Source: Hyphomonadaceae bacterium (GTDB taxonomy: Bacteria; Pseudomonadota; Alphaproteobacteria; Caulobacterales; Hyphomonadaceae). Taken from it: 64,000 bases of DNA. Made by a program: the position numbers and the translations under genes. Shown here piece by piece: positions 34,560 through 44,298 of the stretch. Position 1 is the stretch's first letter. Each line of letters starts with the position of its first letter. The stretch covers positions 1 through 64,000 of the forward strand of contig CANJIL010000001.1 of the NCBI GenBank assembly GCA_947474455.1. The letters run 5' to 3'. Under the pieces are notes generated by a model. It was given only the letters and a program-made list of their open reading frames with translations. It did no database searches and was not told the origin of the DNA.

Positions 34560-35765
34560 TTATTGGCTCAAACCAGCTTTGTCAGACGGCGCCTTGCCGG
34601 AGGCGATCTTCGATACGCCCCCCTCGCCATCAGGCGCTCCCGACTGGATGCGCACAGGCCCATTGGGGCGGACTTTGAGTACGCCGTCAGTGATCACCAT
34701 GTCGCCCGATTTGAGACCCTTGATGACTTCTGCCGAACCCTTTTCGCGCAGGCCAAGCGTAACCTCGGTCTTGACAGCAACGGCCGGCTGCCGCGTGCGA
34801 TCGACGACGTAGACGAACGATGTCGGACCCTCCGCGATGACAGAGATTTCCGGGATCGCCAGCGAGGAGCGCGGCGCTGCGATCAGGCTGACGCTCATCG
34901 ACGTGCCGGCCCGCAGGGCTCCGTCGCCGTTCGGCAGGGTTGCACGGACTTTTACAGCAAGAGTTTTCTCGTCGATGGCGTTGTCGATCGAAGTAAGCGT
35001 GCCGGTGAAAACGCGATCCGGGATATCCCTTGTGACGGCCTGGATTTCGAGACCTGGATGAAGGTTGCTCAGATAAACCGACGGCACTCCGAACTCGAGG
35101 CGCATCTGGCTATCGTCGATCAGGGTAGCGACGGCCTGGCCCGGCGACACGTAGGCGCCGGTCGAAACCTGCCGGAAGCCAAGCACCCCCGCGAAGGGTG
35201 CTGTCAGCACGCGGTCGCGCAGGCGAGCCTGGATGGCGCCGACGTTGGCGACAGCCGCGTCATAAAGCGACTTGGTTCGCTCGAGTTCCAGCCCAGCGAT
35301 GGCGTCGTTGGCGGCGAGACGCTGGTTGCGCTCGTACACCAGTTTGGCGTTAGCTTCGGTGGCGCGGGCGGCATCGAGCTGCGAGTTCTCTTCTTCATTT
35401 ACCAGGGTCATGAGGACTTTGCCCATGGCGACCCGCTGGCCGTCCTCGAAGAACACGCCTGTCACCCGGTCCGCAGCGTTGGCTGTCAGCGTCACGCGCT
35501 CACGCGGCTCTAGACTGCCAAGCGCCTCAATGCGGGTGTTGAATGTGCGGGCGGTTACCTCGATGGCGCCGACCTGCGTCGGACCGCCGCCTCCGCCTCC
35601 AGGACCGCCCGGACCACGGGGGCCGCTGCCCGGTGCGCCGTGACCACCGCCGGTGGCCTCAGATTTTGGCGCGTTTGCGCTAAATGTCGCGAAAACGATG
35701 CCGCCTACGGCCAACACGGCCAAAGCGACTGCTCCGACGACTATCTTGCGCTTGGTCAGCACCAT
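34560..35765 (-). CDS. RND efflux periplasmic adaptor (membrane fusion protein)
   Basis: A 401-residue adaptor. An N-terminal anchor (VVGAVALAVLAVGGIVFATF) is followed by a Gly/Pro-rich spacer, the biotinyl-lipoyl-like half motif (VTLTANAADRVTGVFFEDGQ, LTAPFAGVLGFRQVSTGAYV), a coiled-coil hairpin with TEANAKLVYERNQRLAAND, and the beta-barrel and membrane-proximal domains ending SGDMVITDGVLKVRPNGPV. It links the RND pump to the outer-membrane channel. It precedes the permease by 18 bases in one operon. Confidence 0.92.
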   Translation of the reverse strand: MVLTKRKIVVGAVALAVLAVGGIVFATFSANAPKSEATGGGHGAPGSGPRGPGGPGGGGGGPTQVGAIEVTARTFNTRIEALGSLEPRERVTLTANAADRVTGVFFEDGQRVAMGKVLMTLVNEEENSQLDAARATEANAKLVYERNQRLAANDAIAGLELERTKSLYDAAVANVGAIQARLRDRVLTAPFAGVLGFRQVSTGAYVSPGQAVATLIDDSQMRLEFGVPSVYLSNLHPGLEIQAVTRDIPDRVFTGTLTSIDNAIDEKTLAVKVRATLPNGDGALRAGTSMSVSLIAAPRSSLAIPEISVIAEGPTSFVYVVDRTRQPAVAVKTEVTLGLREKGSAEVIKGLKSGDMVITDGVLKVRPNGPVRIQSGAPDGEGGVSKIASGKAPSDKAGLSQ

Positions 35766-36218
35766 TACAACTACTCCACCACCCGCGTCACACTATATGT
35801 CCACCGCACTCGCGGCCATCCTTGGCCTGCGAACTTGCTGGTTCTCAAACGCACCTTGCCCCGAAATCCGTCTGCGGCCAGCCGACGCGGCAACCTCAGA
35901 TCATGACCATTCCGCGTGCAGCGCGGCCCATGTCATCGCAGAATATGCAACACATCCACCCTCTTCAGCGCGCACCTTAGACAACGGGGCTTGAAATTCG
36001 GTCAACGTCCCGCGTGTAAGTCCCGGGAAACAAAGGTTCAATTCGCTGTGAGGGCCTGCTGTTTTGCCTGATCTTCGAGCGCGCTGGATGGAGGGAGGCG
36101 GGCGAGGCCACCGGAGACGGGAAACCGGGTGACAGTCAGTCGCCCCGGGAGGACTTGCGGCCACTGGCTGCCAGAGGAGGAATCCGTCGCTGCGACGCCC
36201 AAGGACGAGGGGAGCTTC
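35766..36218. other. Divergent promoter region between adaptor and TonB receptor
   Basis: About 450 bases without a credible gene, holding the promoters of the efflux operon (minus) and of the TonB receptor (plus). No regulator gene is adjacent, and I could not define an operator by eye. Confidence 0.4.
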
Positions 36219-39200
36219 ATGTCGCATCCGGGACCTGGCTGGGGCAGCCAGCCGTCAAGCATCCGCGTTCTGCTTCTGGCATCGACCGCATTGGTTTTCG
36301 CTGGCGGCGCGTTCGCGCAGGCAGTTCCCAGCAGCGCGCCACCGGAGGAAAGCCGCGACGTTGTTGTGGTCGTCTGCTCCCAGATCGTCGGCGCCCAGCC
36401 GACCGAGGCCTCGCCTGTAACGGTCATCGGTAGGGAAAAAATCGATGCCATCGCCGCCGCGTCGGGCGATGATCTATTTCGTTCGATTCCACAGCTTGGC
36501 GACGTTTCGTTTGGCGCCGGCGGCGTCGCCAACAGCGTCGGCGGAACCAACGCCGCTCGTGGCGATACCGCTTCGATCAACCTTCGCGCGCTGGGGACTG
36601 GCAATACGCTGGTTTTGATGAACGGCCGCCGGATGGTGAACCATCCGGGGACGCAGGCGGAAAACCTCGTGCCGGTGGTAACGGTAAACACCAATGCTAT
36701 TCCCGCGTCTGGCGTGGGCCGAGTCGAAGTTCTGCTCGATGGCGCATCGGCCATCTACGGTGCAGACGCCGTGGCGGGTGTGGTCAACACCGTGCTGAAA
36801 TCCGATTTTGAAGGGCTGACGACCGATTTGACCTATGGCGGCGAGGATGGTGTCGAAGCGACGGAACTCTCCGCTTCGATCGAGTTCGGCGTCAATTCGG
36901 ATGACGATCGCACCAACCTGTCGATTTTCGCCTCCTACTTTGGCCGCGATCCGACGTGGGCTTCGGAGCGCCCTTTTACCGCAAATTCCGACCTGCGATC
37001 GCTATTGCCGGCATCATGGGCCGGGAATGCCAATGCCTCGGCGGGATTCAACAACACGACAATTACGTCGGCTTGGGGCATCTTCGATCAATACAATGAT
37101 CCGACGCCGCCAACAGCGATCCGGCAAGGCTCGACGGCGCTGACAAACGCAGCCGGCCAGTTCCATGTCCAGCCAAACACGCTCGCCGGTTGTCTGACCC
37201 AGTTGCCGGGCGGCGTTTGCATCGACGACACATCCACGCGCGATCAAGAGTTGCGCTACAACGGCAATGACGCGACGACGGTCACGAATGGCGTTGACCG
37301 CGTTAATCTGTTTGGCTTCTTCAATCACGAATTCGATGGCGGCCTCGAGTTGTTCGCCGAGACCGGAGTCTATCTGGCGGATTCGGTGGGGTATCGCGAA
37401 GTGGCGCCGATGCTTGGCGCCGTGCCGATCGTGATTCCTGCGAGCAACTACTACAATCCGTTTGGTCCTGTCGGTTCCCCCAATCGCCTGCCCAATCTGG
37501 ATATTCCTGCGGCCGGCCTCGCCCTCGCCCTCGGTTCGCGAACCGGCACGGCGGCGCATCGCCCGATCGATGCTGGTCCGCGCCGCACGGAAGTTGAAAA
37601 CCTTTTCTCTCGCGCGCTGCTCGGACTGCGTGGAGACGCGTGGGAATGGAATTGGGAAAGCGCGGTGCTCTAAATGTCCGCTGAAACTGAAGACAAAGAA
37701 AATCGCGTTTCAAATACGCGTTTTCTGGAAGCGCTCTCATGGTCCACGCCCGATGCGTACAATCCCTTCAACGGCGGATGCGCGGGTGACCTTGACGCCG
37801 CGGATTGCACGCCGAGCTCTCAGGCCGCGATCGAATACATCACAGTACAGAGCACGCGGCGCAGCAGGACATCGCTCGCATCCTGGGACCTTAAGATTTC
37901 ACGGCTGGACTTGCTGACGAATTGGGCTGGCGATGTCGGAGCAGCCATCGGCGTTGAAGTGCGACGCGAAACTTTCTTCGACGACCGCGATCCGCGGCAG
38001 GATGGTACGGTCATGTTCACTGACCGGATCAGCGGCCTGACGACGAACGATCTGATGGGCAACAATCCTTCGCTGGACGCGCGCGGTAGCCGCATGGTGC
38101 AGTCCGGATATGTCGAATTGCAGGTACCGTTGGTGTCACGGGAAATGGCGATCCTGTTTGTCCAAAAAGTGGACATGCAGTTGGCGGCGCGACACGAACA
38201 TTTTGACACTTTCGGCTCAGTAACCAAACCGAAAATCGCGCTATCGTGGCGGCCTTTCGATTTCATGCTGGTGCGCTCGGCGTGGTCGGAGGGATTTCGG
38301 GCGCCCAACCTGCAGCAGCAATTCGAGAGCAGCCTGCAACGCTCCAACAACCGGACTGACTATATCTTCTGCGAAGCTGACGTGCGGGCGGGCCGTATCA
38401 CCCGTGCGCAATTTACCACAAGCTGTTCCACCCGGCCGGCGCAGCCGGTGATCTCCAACCGCCAAGGGTCCGAAGACCTGCAACCGGAAGAATCGACGAA
38501 CCTGACTTACGGCGTGGTGCTCGAAAGCACATTCCTGCCGGAAGAGTATGGTCGCATCAGTTTCACTGCAGACTGGTGGCGCGTCGAACAGGACAATGTG
38601 GTCGGCATCATTGGCGACGACAACGCGATACTACTTGATTATGTGCTTCGTCTGCAGGGCGTGGCCGGCGGCAATCCGCTGGTGATACGCAACACACCGG
38701 ATGCGCAGGACGTCCTCGATTTTCAGGGCACAGGCCTTACGGCGGTCGGCGATATTGTTTCGGTCACCGACAACTATCGCAATCTAGACAAGCGGGCAGT
38801 GCAGGGCTGGGATTTTGGGTTCTACTATGATCTGGAAAATACGCCCTTCGGCGATTTTGCGTTTAGAGCGAACGCCGCGTTGCTCGACAAGTTTTTTCAG
38901 GACCCGTCCGCAGAGGGACGCCAGATTCTAGCGGCTGGTGCGGCCGGTCTTATCGGATAACAGCTTCGGCCGGCCGGACAAACCGATCTGATTCGCGATT
39001 TTGGCAGGCCTGAGTGGCGCTACACCTCATCGCTGACATGGCGGAAAGAGGCATGGAGCGGCGGCTGGTTCACGTCCTATGTTGGCGATGTCTATGACGA
39101 CTTCAATCTGCTGAACAACCAGCCTTGGATCATCGACGAATATCAGACTCACAATCTCTACGTGCAGTACGAATTCGGACACGGCACTGACAAACCAGTG

Positions 39201-39332
39201 CGACTTCGGATCGGCGCGCGGAACATCACCAATGAGACGCCGCCTTTGGCAGATGGAACTTTCGGCTATCTTGGCGAGCTGCATAGCCCGCAAGGCCGCT
39301 TCCTGTATGTCAATGCGCGCAAGACATTCTAA
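36219..39332 (+). pseudogene. TonB-dependent outer-membrane receptor with two in-frame stops
   Basis: Start at 36219 behind GAGGGGAG; signal peptide about MSHPGPGWGSQPSSIRVLLL ... AFAQA. The plug has LRALGTGNTLVLMNGRRMVN and VEVLLDGASAIYGADAVAGV, typical of large receptors of this group. TAA at 37671-37673 follows WNWESAVL; the same frame resumes at once with MSAETEDKENRVSNTRFLEA and the barrel (SEGFRAPNLQQQFESSL, VQGWDFGFYYDLENTPFGDF). A second TAA at 38958-38960 follows AAGAAGLIG; the same frame continues QLRPAGQTDLIRDFGRPEWR to a normal terminal F (FLYVNARKTF) before TAA at 39330. Total about 1037 codons, a normal length. The expected TonB box area reads VVVVVCSQIVG rather than a usual VVVTGS-type sequence. 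Non-functional if translated conventionally. Confidence 0.85.
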
Positions 39333-39338
39333 ACGCTG

Positions 39339-40526
39339 CTAATTCGCGAAGTAGTCGATCAGGGCGTCGGCGGCTGCGGCGCCGAGGGCGCGGACGTCAG
39401 CCGAGGGGATCGGGTCCCAGAGTTCGACGGTGATGCCGGGGGCTTTCAGCGTCTCGAGAGCCCAGCCTTTCGCGGTGCCGCCATTGATGTTGTGGGAGTA
39501 GCTCCATTGCGGCGGCTGGCTGAGCGTTGAATCGAACTTCGTCTTTAGCGCGTTGAGGAAGTCGATCGTCGGCGAGGGCGAGGTGAGGGGCGGGGCGTAG
39601 ATCACGGTTTTGTCGGCGGAATGGAAGTCCATCATCGACACGACCCGGCGGCCGCCGGCTTCCTTCACGATCCAGGCCGAGAGCGCCTTGGTTTCCGGCT
39701 GGGTGGGGGTCGTCCAGTCGCGATTGAGATCCATGCCGCCCGCGTTAAGATGCCAGTGTCCGCCATCGACGCCATCAGGGTTAGGCATGGGCGCGATGAT
39801 GACGCGAGTGCGGTTGCGGAAACGGGTTGCAGCTTCGTCATCGCGTTTCAGCAATCTGTCGAGGAAGCCGCGATAGGCTTCCTGGCCGCTTGTTTCGGGC
39901 GGATGCTGTCGTGTCAGAACCACGATGGCTTCAAGGCCGCCGCCGCCGACAAACCCGACCAGAGGGCGGCCTTCGAGGGAGTCGCCATAGCGGGTTTCTT
40001 CAAATCCTCGGCCGCTGAGCAGGTTTCGTGTCCAGGCGATGTTGTCAGACGACGGCGACAGCGGCTGTCCAGCGACCCATATTGTTCCTTGTGGAAGATC
40101 CAGCCTCAGCGTCGCGCGGGTTTTGCGTTCGTTGAGCGTCACATTGCCGGCGGGAAGCGGCGTCCATGCGCGCCCATCCCTGCTCACATACGGGGCGTAG
40201 CGGTGATTGTAGTCGGTGTAGTCCAGCGTAACGTATGTCTGGCGCGCCGAGGCGGCCGTGATCCTGAAGGCGAACCACGGGCTAGGATTGATGCCCTCGA
40301 CGAGGGCTGGCTCATGATCGACGGAAACGACAACATTGCCATCCGGTCCGACAGCACAGTCATGCCGGCCAGCCGAGGCAAAGTCCGTATCGATCGTCAA
40401 GCCAAAGCCCGAACAGATGTCTTTCGGCGCCGGAGAAAGGGAGAAGGAGGGCATAGATGGCATCGACGGAAGGCTGCAGGCCGCGATGGCGGGCATAGAC
40501 GCTAACGCAAGCGCCGCATGTCTCAT
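39339..40526 (-). CDS. M14-family zinc carboxypeptidase, lipoprotein
   Basis: A 395-residue peptidase. Start at 40526 or 40529 (tandem ATGs); lipobox AIAACSLP followed by a Ser/Pro/Met spacer. An N-terminal beta domain precedes the catalytic domain, like cytosolic-carboxypeptidase-type M14 enzymes. Zinc ligands VLTRQHPPETSGQEAYRG (HxxE) and VVSMMDFHSADKTVIY (His), the substrate-binding DGVDGGHWHLNAGGMDLNRD region and catalytic Glu in ITVELWDPIP are present. Probably trims C-terminal residues from peptides in the periplasm. Converges on the TonB receptor with six bases between the stops. Confidence 0.88.
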   Translation of the reverse strand: MRHAALALASMPAIAACSLPSMPSMPSFSLSPAPKDICSGFGLTIDTDFASAGRHDCAVGPDGNVVVSVDHEPALVEGINPSPWFAFRITAASARQTYVTLDYTDYNHRYAPYVSRDGRAWTPLPAGNVTLNERKTRATLRLDLPQGTIWVAGQPLSPSSDNIAWTRNLLSGRGFEETRYGDSLEGRPLVGFVGGGGLEAIVVLTRQHPPETSGQEAYRGFLDRLLKRDDEAATRFRNRTRVIIAPMPNPDGVDGGHWHLNAGGMDLNRDWTTPTQPETKALSAWIVKEAGGRRVVSMMDFHSADKTVIYAPPLTSPSPTIDFLNALKTKFDSTLSQPPQWSYSHNINGGTAKGWALETLKAPGITVELWDPIPSADVRALGAAAADALIDYFAN

Positions 40527-40706
40527 CATTTGGCCGCCCGCTCTCTTTCCTTCTGTCGCTGGCCGCAAAGCATGCCAGCGAACGCGTAGTTGCCTTTGGT
40601 GACAAGCGTAGTCGCTGGCAAACAGCACATGCCCGAGCGCGCGCATCGTATCGGCCCGCAGCCGAGAGGCAAGCGGACGTTCAGGGTTGCGGAAAAGCGC
40701 GGTCGG

Positions 40707-41624
40707 TCACGCCCGCGCAAGCGGATGGGCGGTTTCGAGGAGGTCGCGCAGTTCGTCTGTGACGACGTGCGTGTAGATCTGGGTTGTCGAAATGTCGGCG
40801 TGGCCCAGAAGAAGTTGCACGGCGCGCAGGTCGGCGCCGCCTGACAACAGGTGCGTTGCGAAGGCGTGGCGCAGGGCGTGCGGCGTCACGCGTTCACAGG
40901 CGATGCCGGCTTTCACTGCAAGGTCTTCGAGGATCTGGCCAAGGCGGCGGCGCGTCAGGCGGCCGCCGGCGCCGCGTGACGGGAATACATAGCGCATGGC
41001 CGTGGTGCGGACTGCGGACTTTGGAAAGAAGGTGTCGCGTACAGCCATGTAATTCTTGAGCGCGAGCAGCGCGGGCTTGCCCAGCGGCGTGATGCGTTCC
41101 TTGTCGCCCTTGCCGCGCACGATCAGCACCGTGGTGGTCGGGGCCGGAAGCGACGACAGCGGCAGGTCGCAGCATTCGCTGGCGCGCAGACCGGCGCCAT
41201 AGAGCAGCTCGATCAGGCACATGGTGCGGATATCGGAGGGCTCCGTCCCCTGGGCGGCATCGATCAGGCGGCTGACTTCCTCGCGCGACAGCACGTCGGG
41301 CGGATCGCGACGGAAGGCGGGGCCGTCGAGGCGTGAGGTCGGGTTGTCCTGGCGCTCATTGTCGCCAAGCTGGAAGCGGAAGAAGCGGCGCAGGGCGGAG
41401 AGGCGGCGCGAGACCGTCGCGGCGGACATGCCGCGTTCGTGCAGGTCGCGCACGAAGGCGGACAGATCACGCTCCCCGGCGTCGACCAGCGAAGTGCGGT
41501 TGGCATGCAGAAATTCGGACGCATCCTCGAGATCGCGGCGGTAGGCCTCGATGGTGTTATCAGCGGCGCCACGTTCGGCGCGAAGGGTGTCGAGGAAAGC
41601 TTCAATGCGGCGTGTGTCGAGCAT
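40707..41624 (-). CDS. xerD: Site-specific tyrosine recombinase XerD
   Basis: A 305-residue Xer recombinase with all catalytic residues: Arg in LLYGAGLRASECCDL, Lys in IVRGKGDKERITPLG, HxxR in VTPHALRHAFATHLLSG, His in LLLGHADISTTQIY, and nucleophile Tyr in TTQIYTHVV. The N-terminal SAM-like domain (NTIEAYRRDLEDASEFL) is present. Chromosome-dimer resolution at dif with XerC is the expected role. Divergent and two genes away from aroK-aroB, an arrangement common in alphaproteobacteria, which supports XerD over a mobile integrase. Confidence 0.92.
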   Translation of the reverse strand: MLDTRRIEAFLDTLRAERGAADNTIEAYRRDLEDASEFLHANRTSLVDAGERDLSAFVRDLHERGMSAATVSRRLSALRRFFRFQLGDNERQDNPTSRLDGPAFRRDPPDVLSREEVSRLIDAAQGTEPSDIRTMCLIELLYGAGLRASECCDLPLSSLPAPTTTVLIVRGKGDKERITPLGKPALLALKNYMAVRDTFFPKSAVRTTAMRYVFPSRGAGGRLTRRRLGQILEDLAVKAGIACERVTPHALRHAFATHLLSGGADLRAVQLLLGHADISTTQIYTHVVTDELRDLLETAHPLARA

Positions 41625-41665
41625 TGGGCGACACTGCCGCGCAGGTGTTTATGGGAAGTTGATAG

Positions 41666-43348
41666 CTACAGCGCCTTCCACACCTGCAGTGACTCCAGCG
41701 CGATGGCGTCGGCATCCTTCTCGAAGCCGACCTTGCGCAGCTGGGCCAGAACGTCGGCAAGCCCCGCGAATGAAAGCGCGGAAGCGTCGGGACCGACAAG
41801 CGAGATCGCCGCCAGAGCAGCCTCGCCATTCGCTTCCTGGTCGGCAGCCGAAACAATCCGGGTGATGGCGGAGTCGGAGACGCCGCGGCCGGCGGTTCGC
41901 TGTGCGGCCAGCAGCGCGCGATGACCGGGCGAGAGATCCCGGCCTGTGCCGGCATAAAGGAACAGCACGCGCGTGTTCTCGATCCGACGCAGGTCGAGCT
42001 GTTTGTCTGCGGACGGCGCTTTGGGCGCGGGCTTGCCGGGTTCTGGCGCGGGCGGATAGGGCGCGGCAGCCAGCATCCGGTCCAGGATTGCGCCCGACTT
42101 TTCAGTCGTGGAGCCAGCATAGGAAAGCGTGAGATCGATGCGGGCGGCCGCCCATGCATCGGCGGCTTCGTTCGGCAGCGTGTTCATGAGTTTGCGCCAG
42201 TCGCCGGCCTGTTTCGTGTCACCGTCGAGAAGAGCGGCGCGGGCGAAGGCTTCGGCGAGCGGCGCGGTGACGTCGTTCTTCGGCAGCGCCTTGATGGCAT
42301 CGGCAAGAGCCGTTGAGGTGAGGCGGGCGTCGCTCATCGTCTCGGCGGCCTTGAGCGCATCGGCATAAGCCTTGGCTCTTGTATCAGCCTTGGCCTCGGC
42401 GTCGGCGAATGATGCAAGCGCCAGCGCCAGCAGGTCCGGTCGTGGCGCGGAGCGCGCGTTGGCGGGCTTGGCTGCGGGCGTTTCCTCTTTGGCTGTGAGG
42501 ACAGCCAGCACGTCGGCGGACTTGATGCGGCCGCTGTCGAGCGCCGGACGCAGGGCGGCGCGCCTTTGCTCGAGCGTTGCGTTCGGATTGAGGACGACCG
42601 CAGCCGCGACGTCTGCAGGAGCGGTGGAAAGTGCGCCGGCGGTCGCCGGCAGTTTCGCGGCGATGGAAACCGCAGCCTCGAACGGCGTGCCGTAGCGGCC
42701 TTCCGGTTTCTTGCTTTCGGGCGCCGCAATGGCGCCGGTTGCAGCGAGCAGCCATACACCGAAACCTTCGTCGGTGGCGGCGATCTGTTCGATGATCAGG
42801 TTGGCGGCGTTGACGTCGCCATTGAGCGCGGCGCAGAACGCGCGCACGGGCATCCACGGTTTGTCGGCCGTCGGCTGGCCGGAGGTTCGTGCGCACGCTT
42901 CCTTCTTGCCGCTGACAAGATCGATTTCGACGCTGAGACGTTCGCCAGCTTTGCCCCAGTCGGTGTCCAGATAGCGTTTGCGGAGATCGGCGGAGTTCGC
43001 CGTCTCGCCCAGCTGTTCGATCAGGCGCAGGCGTTCAGGCACGAGCGCGGCTCCACCGGTAGGACTCTTGCTGCGCGAGAGCATGATGCGGCGGAGAAGG
43101 GTGCGGGCGGCGGGCGACAGGTCTTTCGGCTGCAGAGCGGTGAAGATCGGACCGAGAGCATCGGCATTGGTGTTGGACCATAAGCCCGTGGGAACCGCGC
43201 CTTCATTCGCGCTGAGCCAGCCTACGCCCCAGGAGTCGACCTGGCTCAAGGGGGCGGCGGAGACCTGTTGAGCCGCAGCGGGTCCGGCGAGTGCTGCCGC
43301 CAGGGTCAGCGCAAGGCTGCAGGCAAGCGCTCTACTGCGCCGGCGCAT
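41666..43348 (-). CDS. Secreted Ala-rich protein of unknown function, aroK/xerD locus
   Basis: A 560-residue protein. Start 43348 has GGAGG seven bases upstream and opens a signal peptide (MRRRSRALACSLALTLAAAL ... AAAQQ). The rest is largely helical and Ala-rich with no catalytic motif I can identify; segments such as LRLIEQLGETANSADLRKRY and LRKVGFEKDADAIALESLQV suggest helical-repeat (TPR-like) structure. It overlaps the small gene upstream by 17 bases and precedes xerD by 41. Similar long hypothetical proteins sit at this locus in other alphaproteobacteria. Function unknown. Confidence 0.7.
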   Translation of the reverse strand: MRRRSRALACSLALTLAAALAGPAAAQQVSAAPLSQVDSWGVGWLSANEGAVPTGLWSNTNADALGPIFTALQPKDLSPAARTLLRRIMLSRSKSPTGGAALVPERLRLIEQLGETANSADLRKRYLDTDWGKAGERLSVEIDLVSGKKEACARTSGQPTADKPWMPVRAFCAALNGDVNAANLIIEQIAATDEGFGVWLLAATGAIAAPESKKPEGRYGTPFEAAVSIAAKLPATAGALSTAPADVAAAVVLNPNATLEQRRAALRPALDSGRIKSADVLAVLTAKEETPAAKPANARSAPRPDLLALALASFADAEAKADTRAKAYADALKAAETMSDARLTSTALADAIKALPKNDVTAPLAEAFARAALLDGDTKQAGDWRKLMNTLPNEAADAWAAARIDLTLSYAGSTTEKSGAILDRMLAAAPYPPAPEPGKPAPKAPSADKQLDLRRIENTRVLFLYAGTGRDLSPGHRALLAAQRTAGRGVSDSAITRIVSAADQEANGEAALAAISLVGPDASALSFAGLADVLAQLRKVGFEKDADAIALESLQVWKAL

Positions 43349-43553
43349 TCGGGGCCTCCGCAGGCGATTCCGATTGCGGGCCGACATTGGTGGCTTCTAC
43401 CCTAATCGTCGTCTGCTCCGGTCTGCGGCCATCCGCTTGTCCGGCAAACCAGAAGACCGCTCCCACCAGAAGAGCGAAAGACACGACGGCAATGATGACG
43501 ATCACCATCGGCGAAATCGCCATTCCCCGCCGTCTTCCGTAGCCGCGCGCCAT
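43332..43553 (-). CDS. Small single-span membrane protein, aroK/xerD locus
   Basis: A 73-residue protein starting at 43553 eight bases after GGAGG. Basic N-terminus (MARGYGRRRGMAIS), one membrane helix (MVIVIIAVVSFALLVGAVFW) and a short Pro/Glu-rich outer tail. Its 3' end overlaps the start of the long downstream gene, implying translational coupling. Not a recognised family. Confidence 0.65.
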   Translation of the reverse strand: MARGYGRRRGMAISPMVIVIIAVVSFALLVGAVFWFAGQADGRRPEQTTIRVEATNVGPQSESPAEAPNAPAQ

Positions 43554-43716
43554 GAGTCGCCCTCCGACAATCAACCCGGCTGCCTGAAGCAATGAAACCA
43601 GAAGCGGCGGGCACGGTCCAGCGCGAGAAACTGCTGGAAACTCGTGAAGCCGGCCTGAAGATTGCCCCAACAGCCTTGGGCGGTATAAGCGTGCGGTTCG
43701 GGAGACAGGGCAAGTC

Positions 43717-44298
43717 ATGTCTGGGCAAGGTGGTGCTCCGGAAGGCGGGGAAAGCGACCCGGCTCCAGCGCCTTCGGGCGCGGGCCGGCTGGAGCGAACC
43801 ATTGCCCTGGTTGGTATGATGGGCGCCGGAAAGTCTACAGTGGGACGCAAGTTGGCCGAAAGCCTTTACTCGGATTTTGTCGACAGCGACGACGAGATCG
43901 AGAAGGCTGCAGGCCTGACCGTGCAGGAGATTTTCGAGCGATTGGGCGAACCGGAGTTCCGGCGCGGCGAGCGGCGGGTGATCGAGCGGCTGGTCAACGG
44001 CCCGCCGATCGTGCTTGCGACGGGGGGCGGGGCCTATCTCGATCCGGTCACGCGAGCTCTGCTGAAAGAGAAGGCGACGACCATCTGGCTGCGGGCCGAT
44101 CTCGACGTGATCTGGAAGCGGGTCAGCAGGCGCGACACAAGGCCGCTGCTTAAGCGCGACAACCCGAAACAGGCGCTGGCTGACCTCGCGGTGGCGCGCG
44201 CGCCGGTCTATGCCGAGGCTGACATCGTGATCGAGTCAGGCGACGCGCCGGCCACCGAGGCCGTGAAGGCAATTCGCGAGGCGTTGAAACTGGGATGA
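43717..44298 (+). CDS. aroK: Shikimate kinase
   Basis: A 193-residue shikimate kinase, fifth step of the shikimate pathway. Walker A ALVGMMGAGKSTVGRKLA, the shikimate-binding FVDSDDEIEKAAG, the EPEFRRGERRVIERL helix, LATGGGAYLDPVTRALL and RPLLKRDNPKQALADL (lid) are intact. A Pro/Ser-rich N-terminal extension of about 25 residues precedes the core. Its stop overlaps the aroB start (ATGA). Confidence 0.95.
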   Translation: MSGQGGAPEGGESDPAPAPSGAGRLERTIALVGMMGAGKSTVGRKLAESLYSDFVDSDDEIEKAAGLTVQEIFERLGEPEFRRGERRVIERLVNGPPIVLATGGGAYLDPVTRALLKEKATTIWLRADLDVIWKRVSRRDTRPLLKRDNPKQALADLAVARAPVYAEADIVIESGDAPATEAVKAIREALKLG

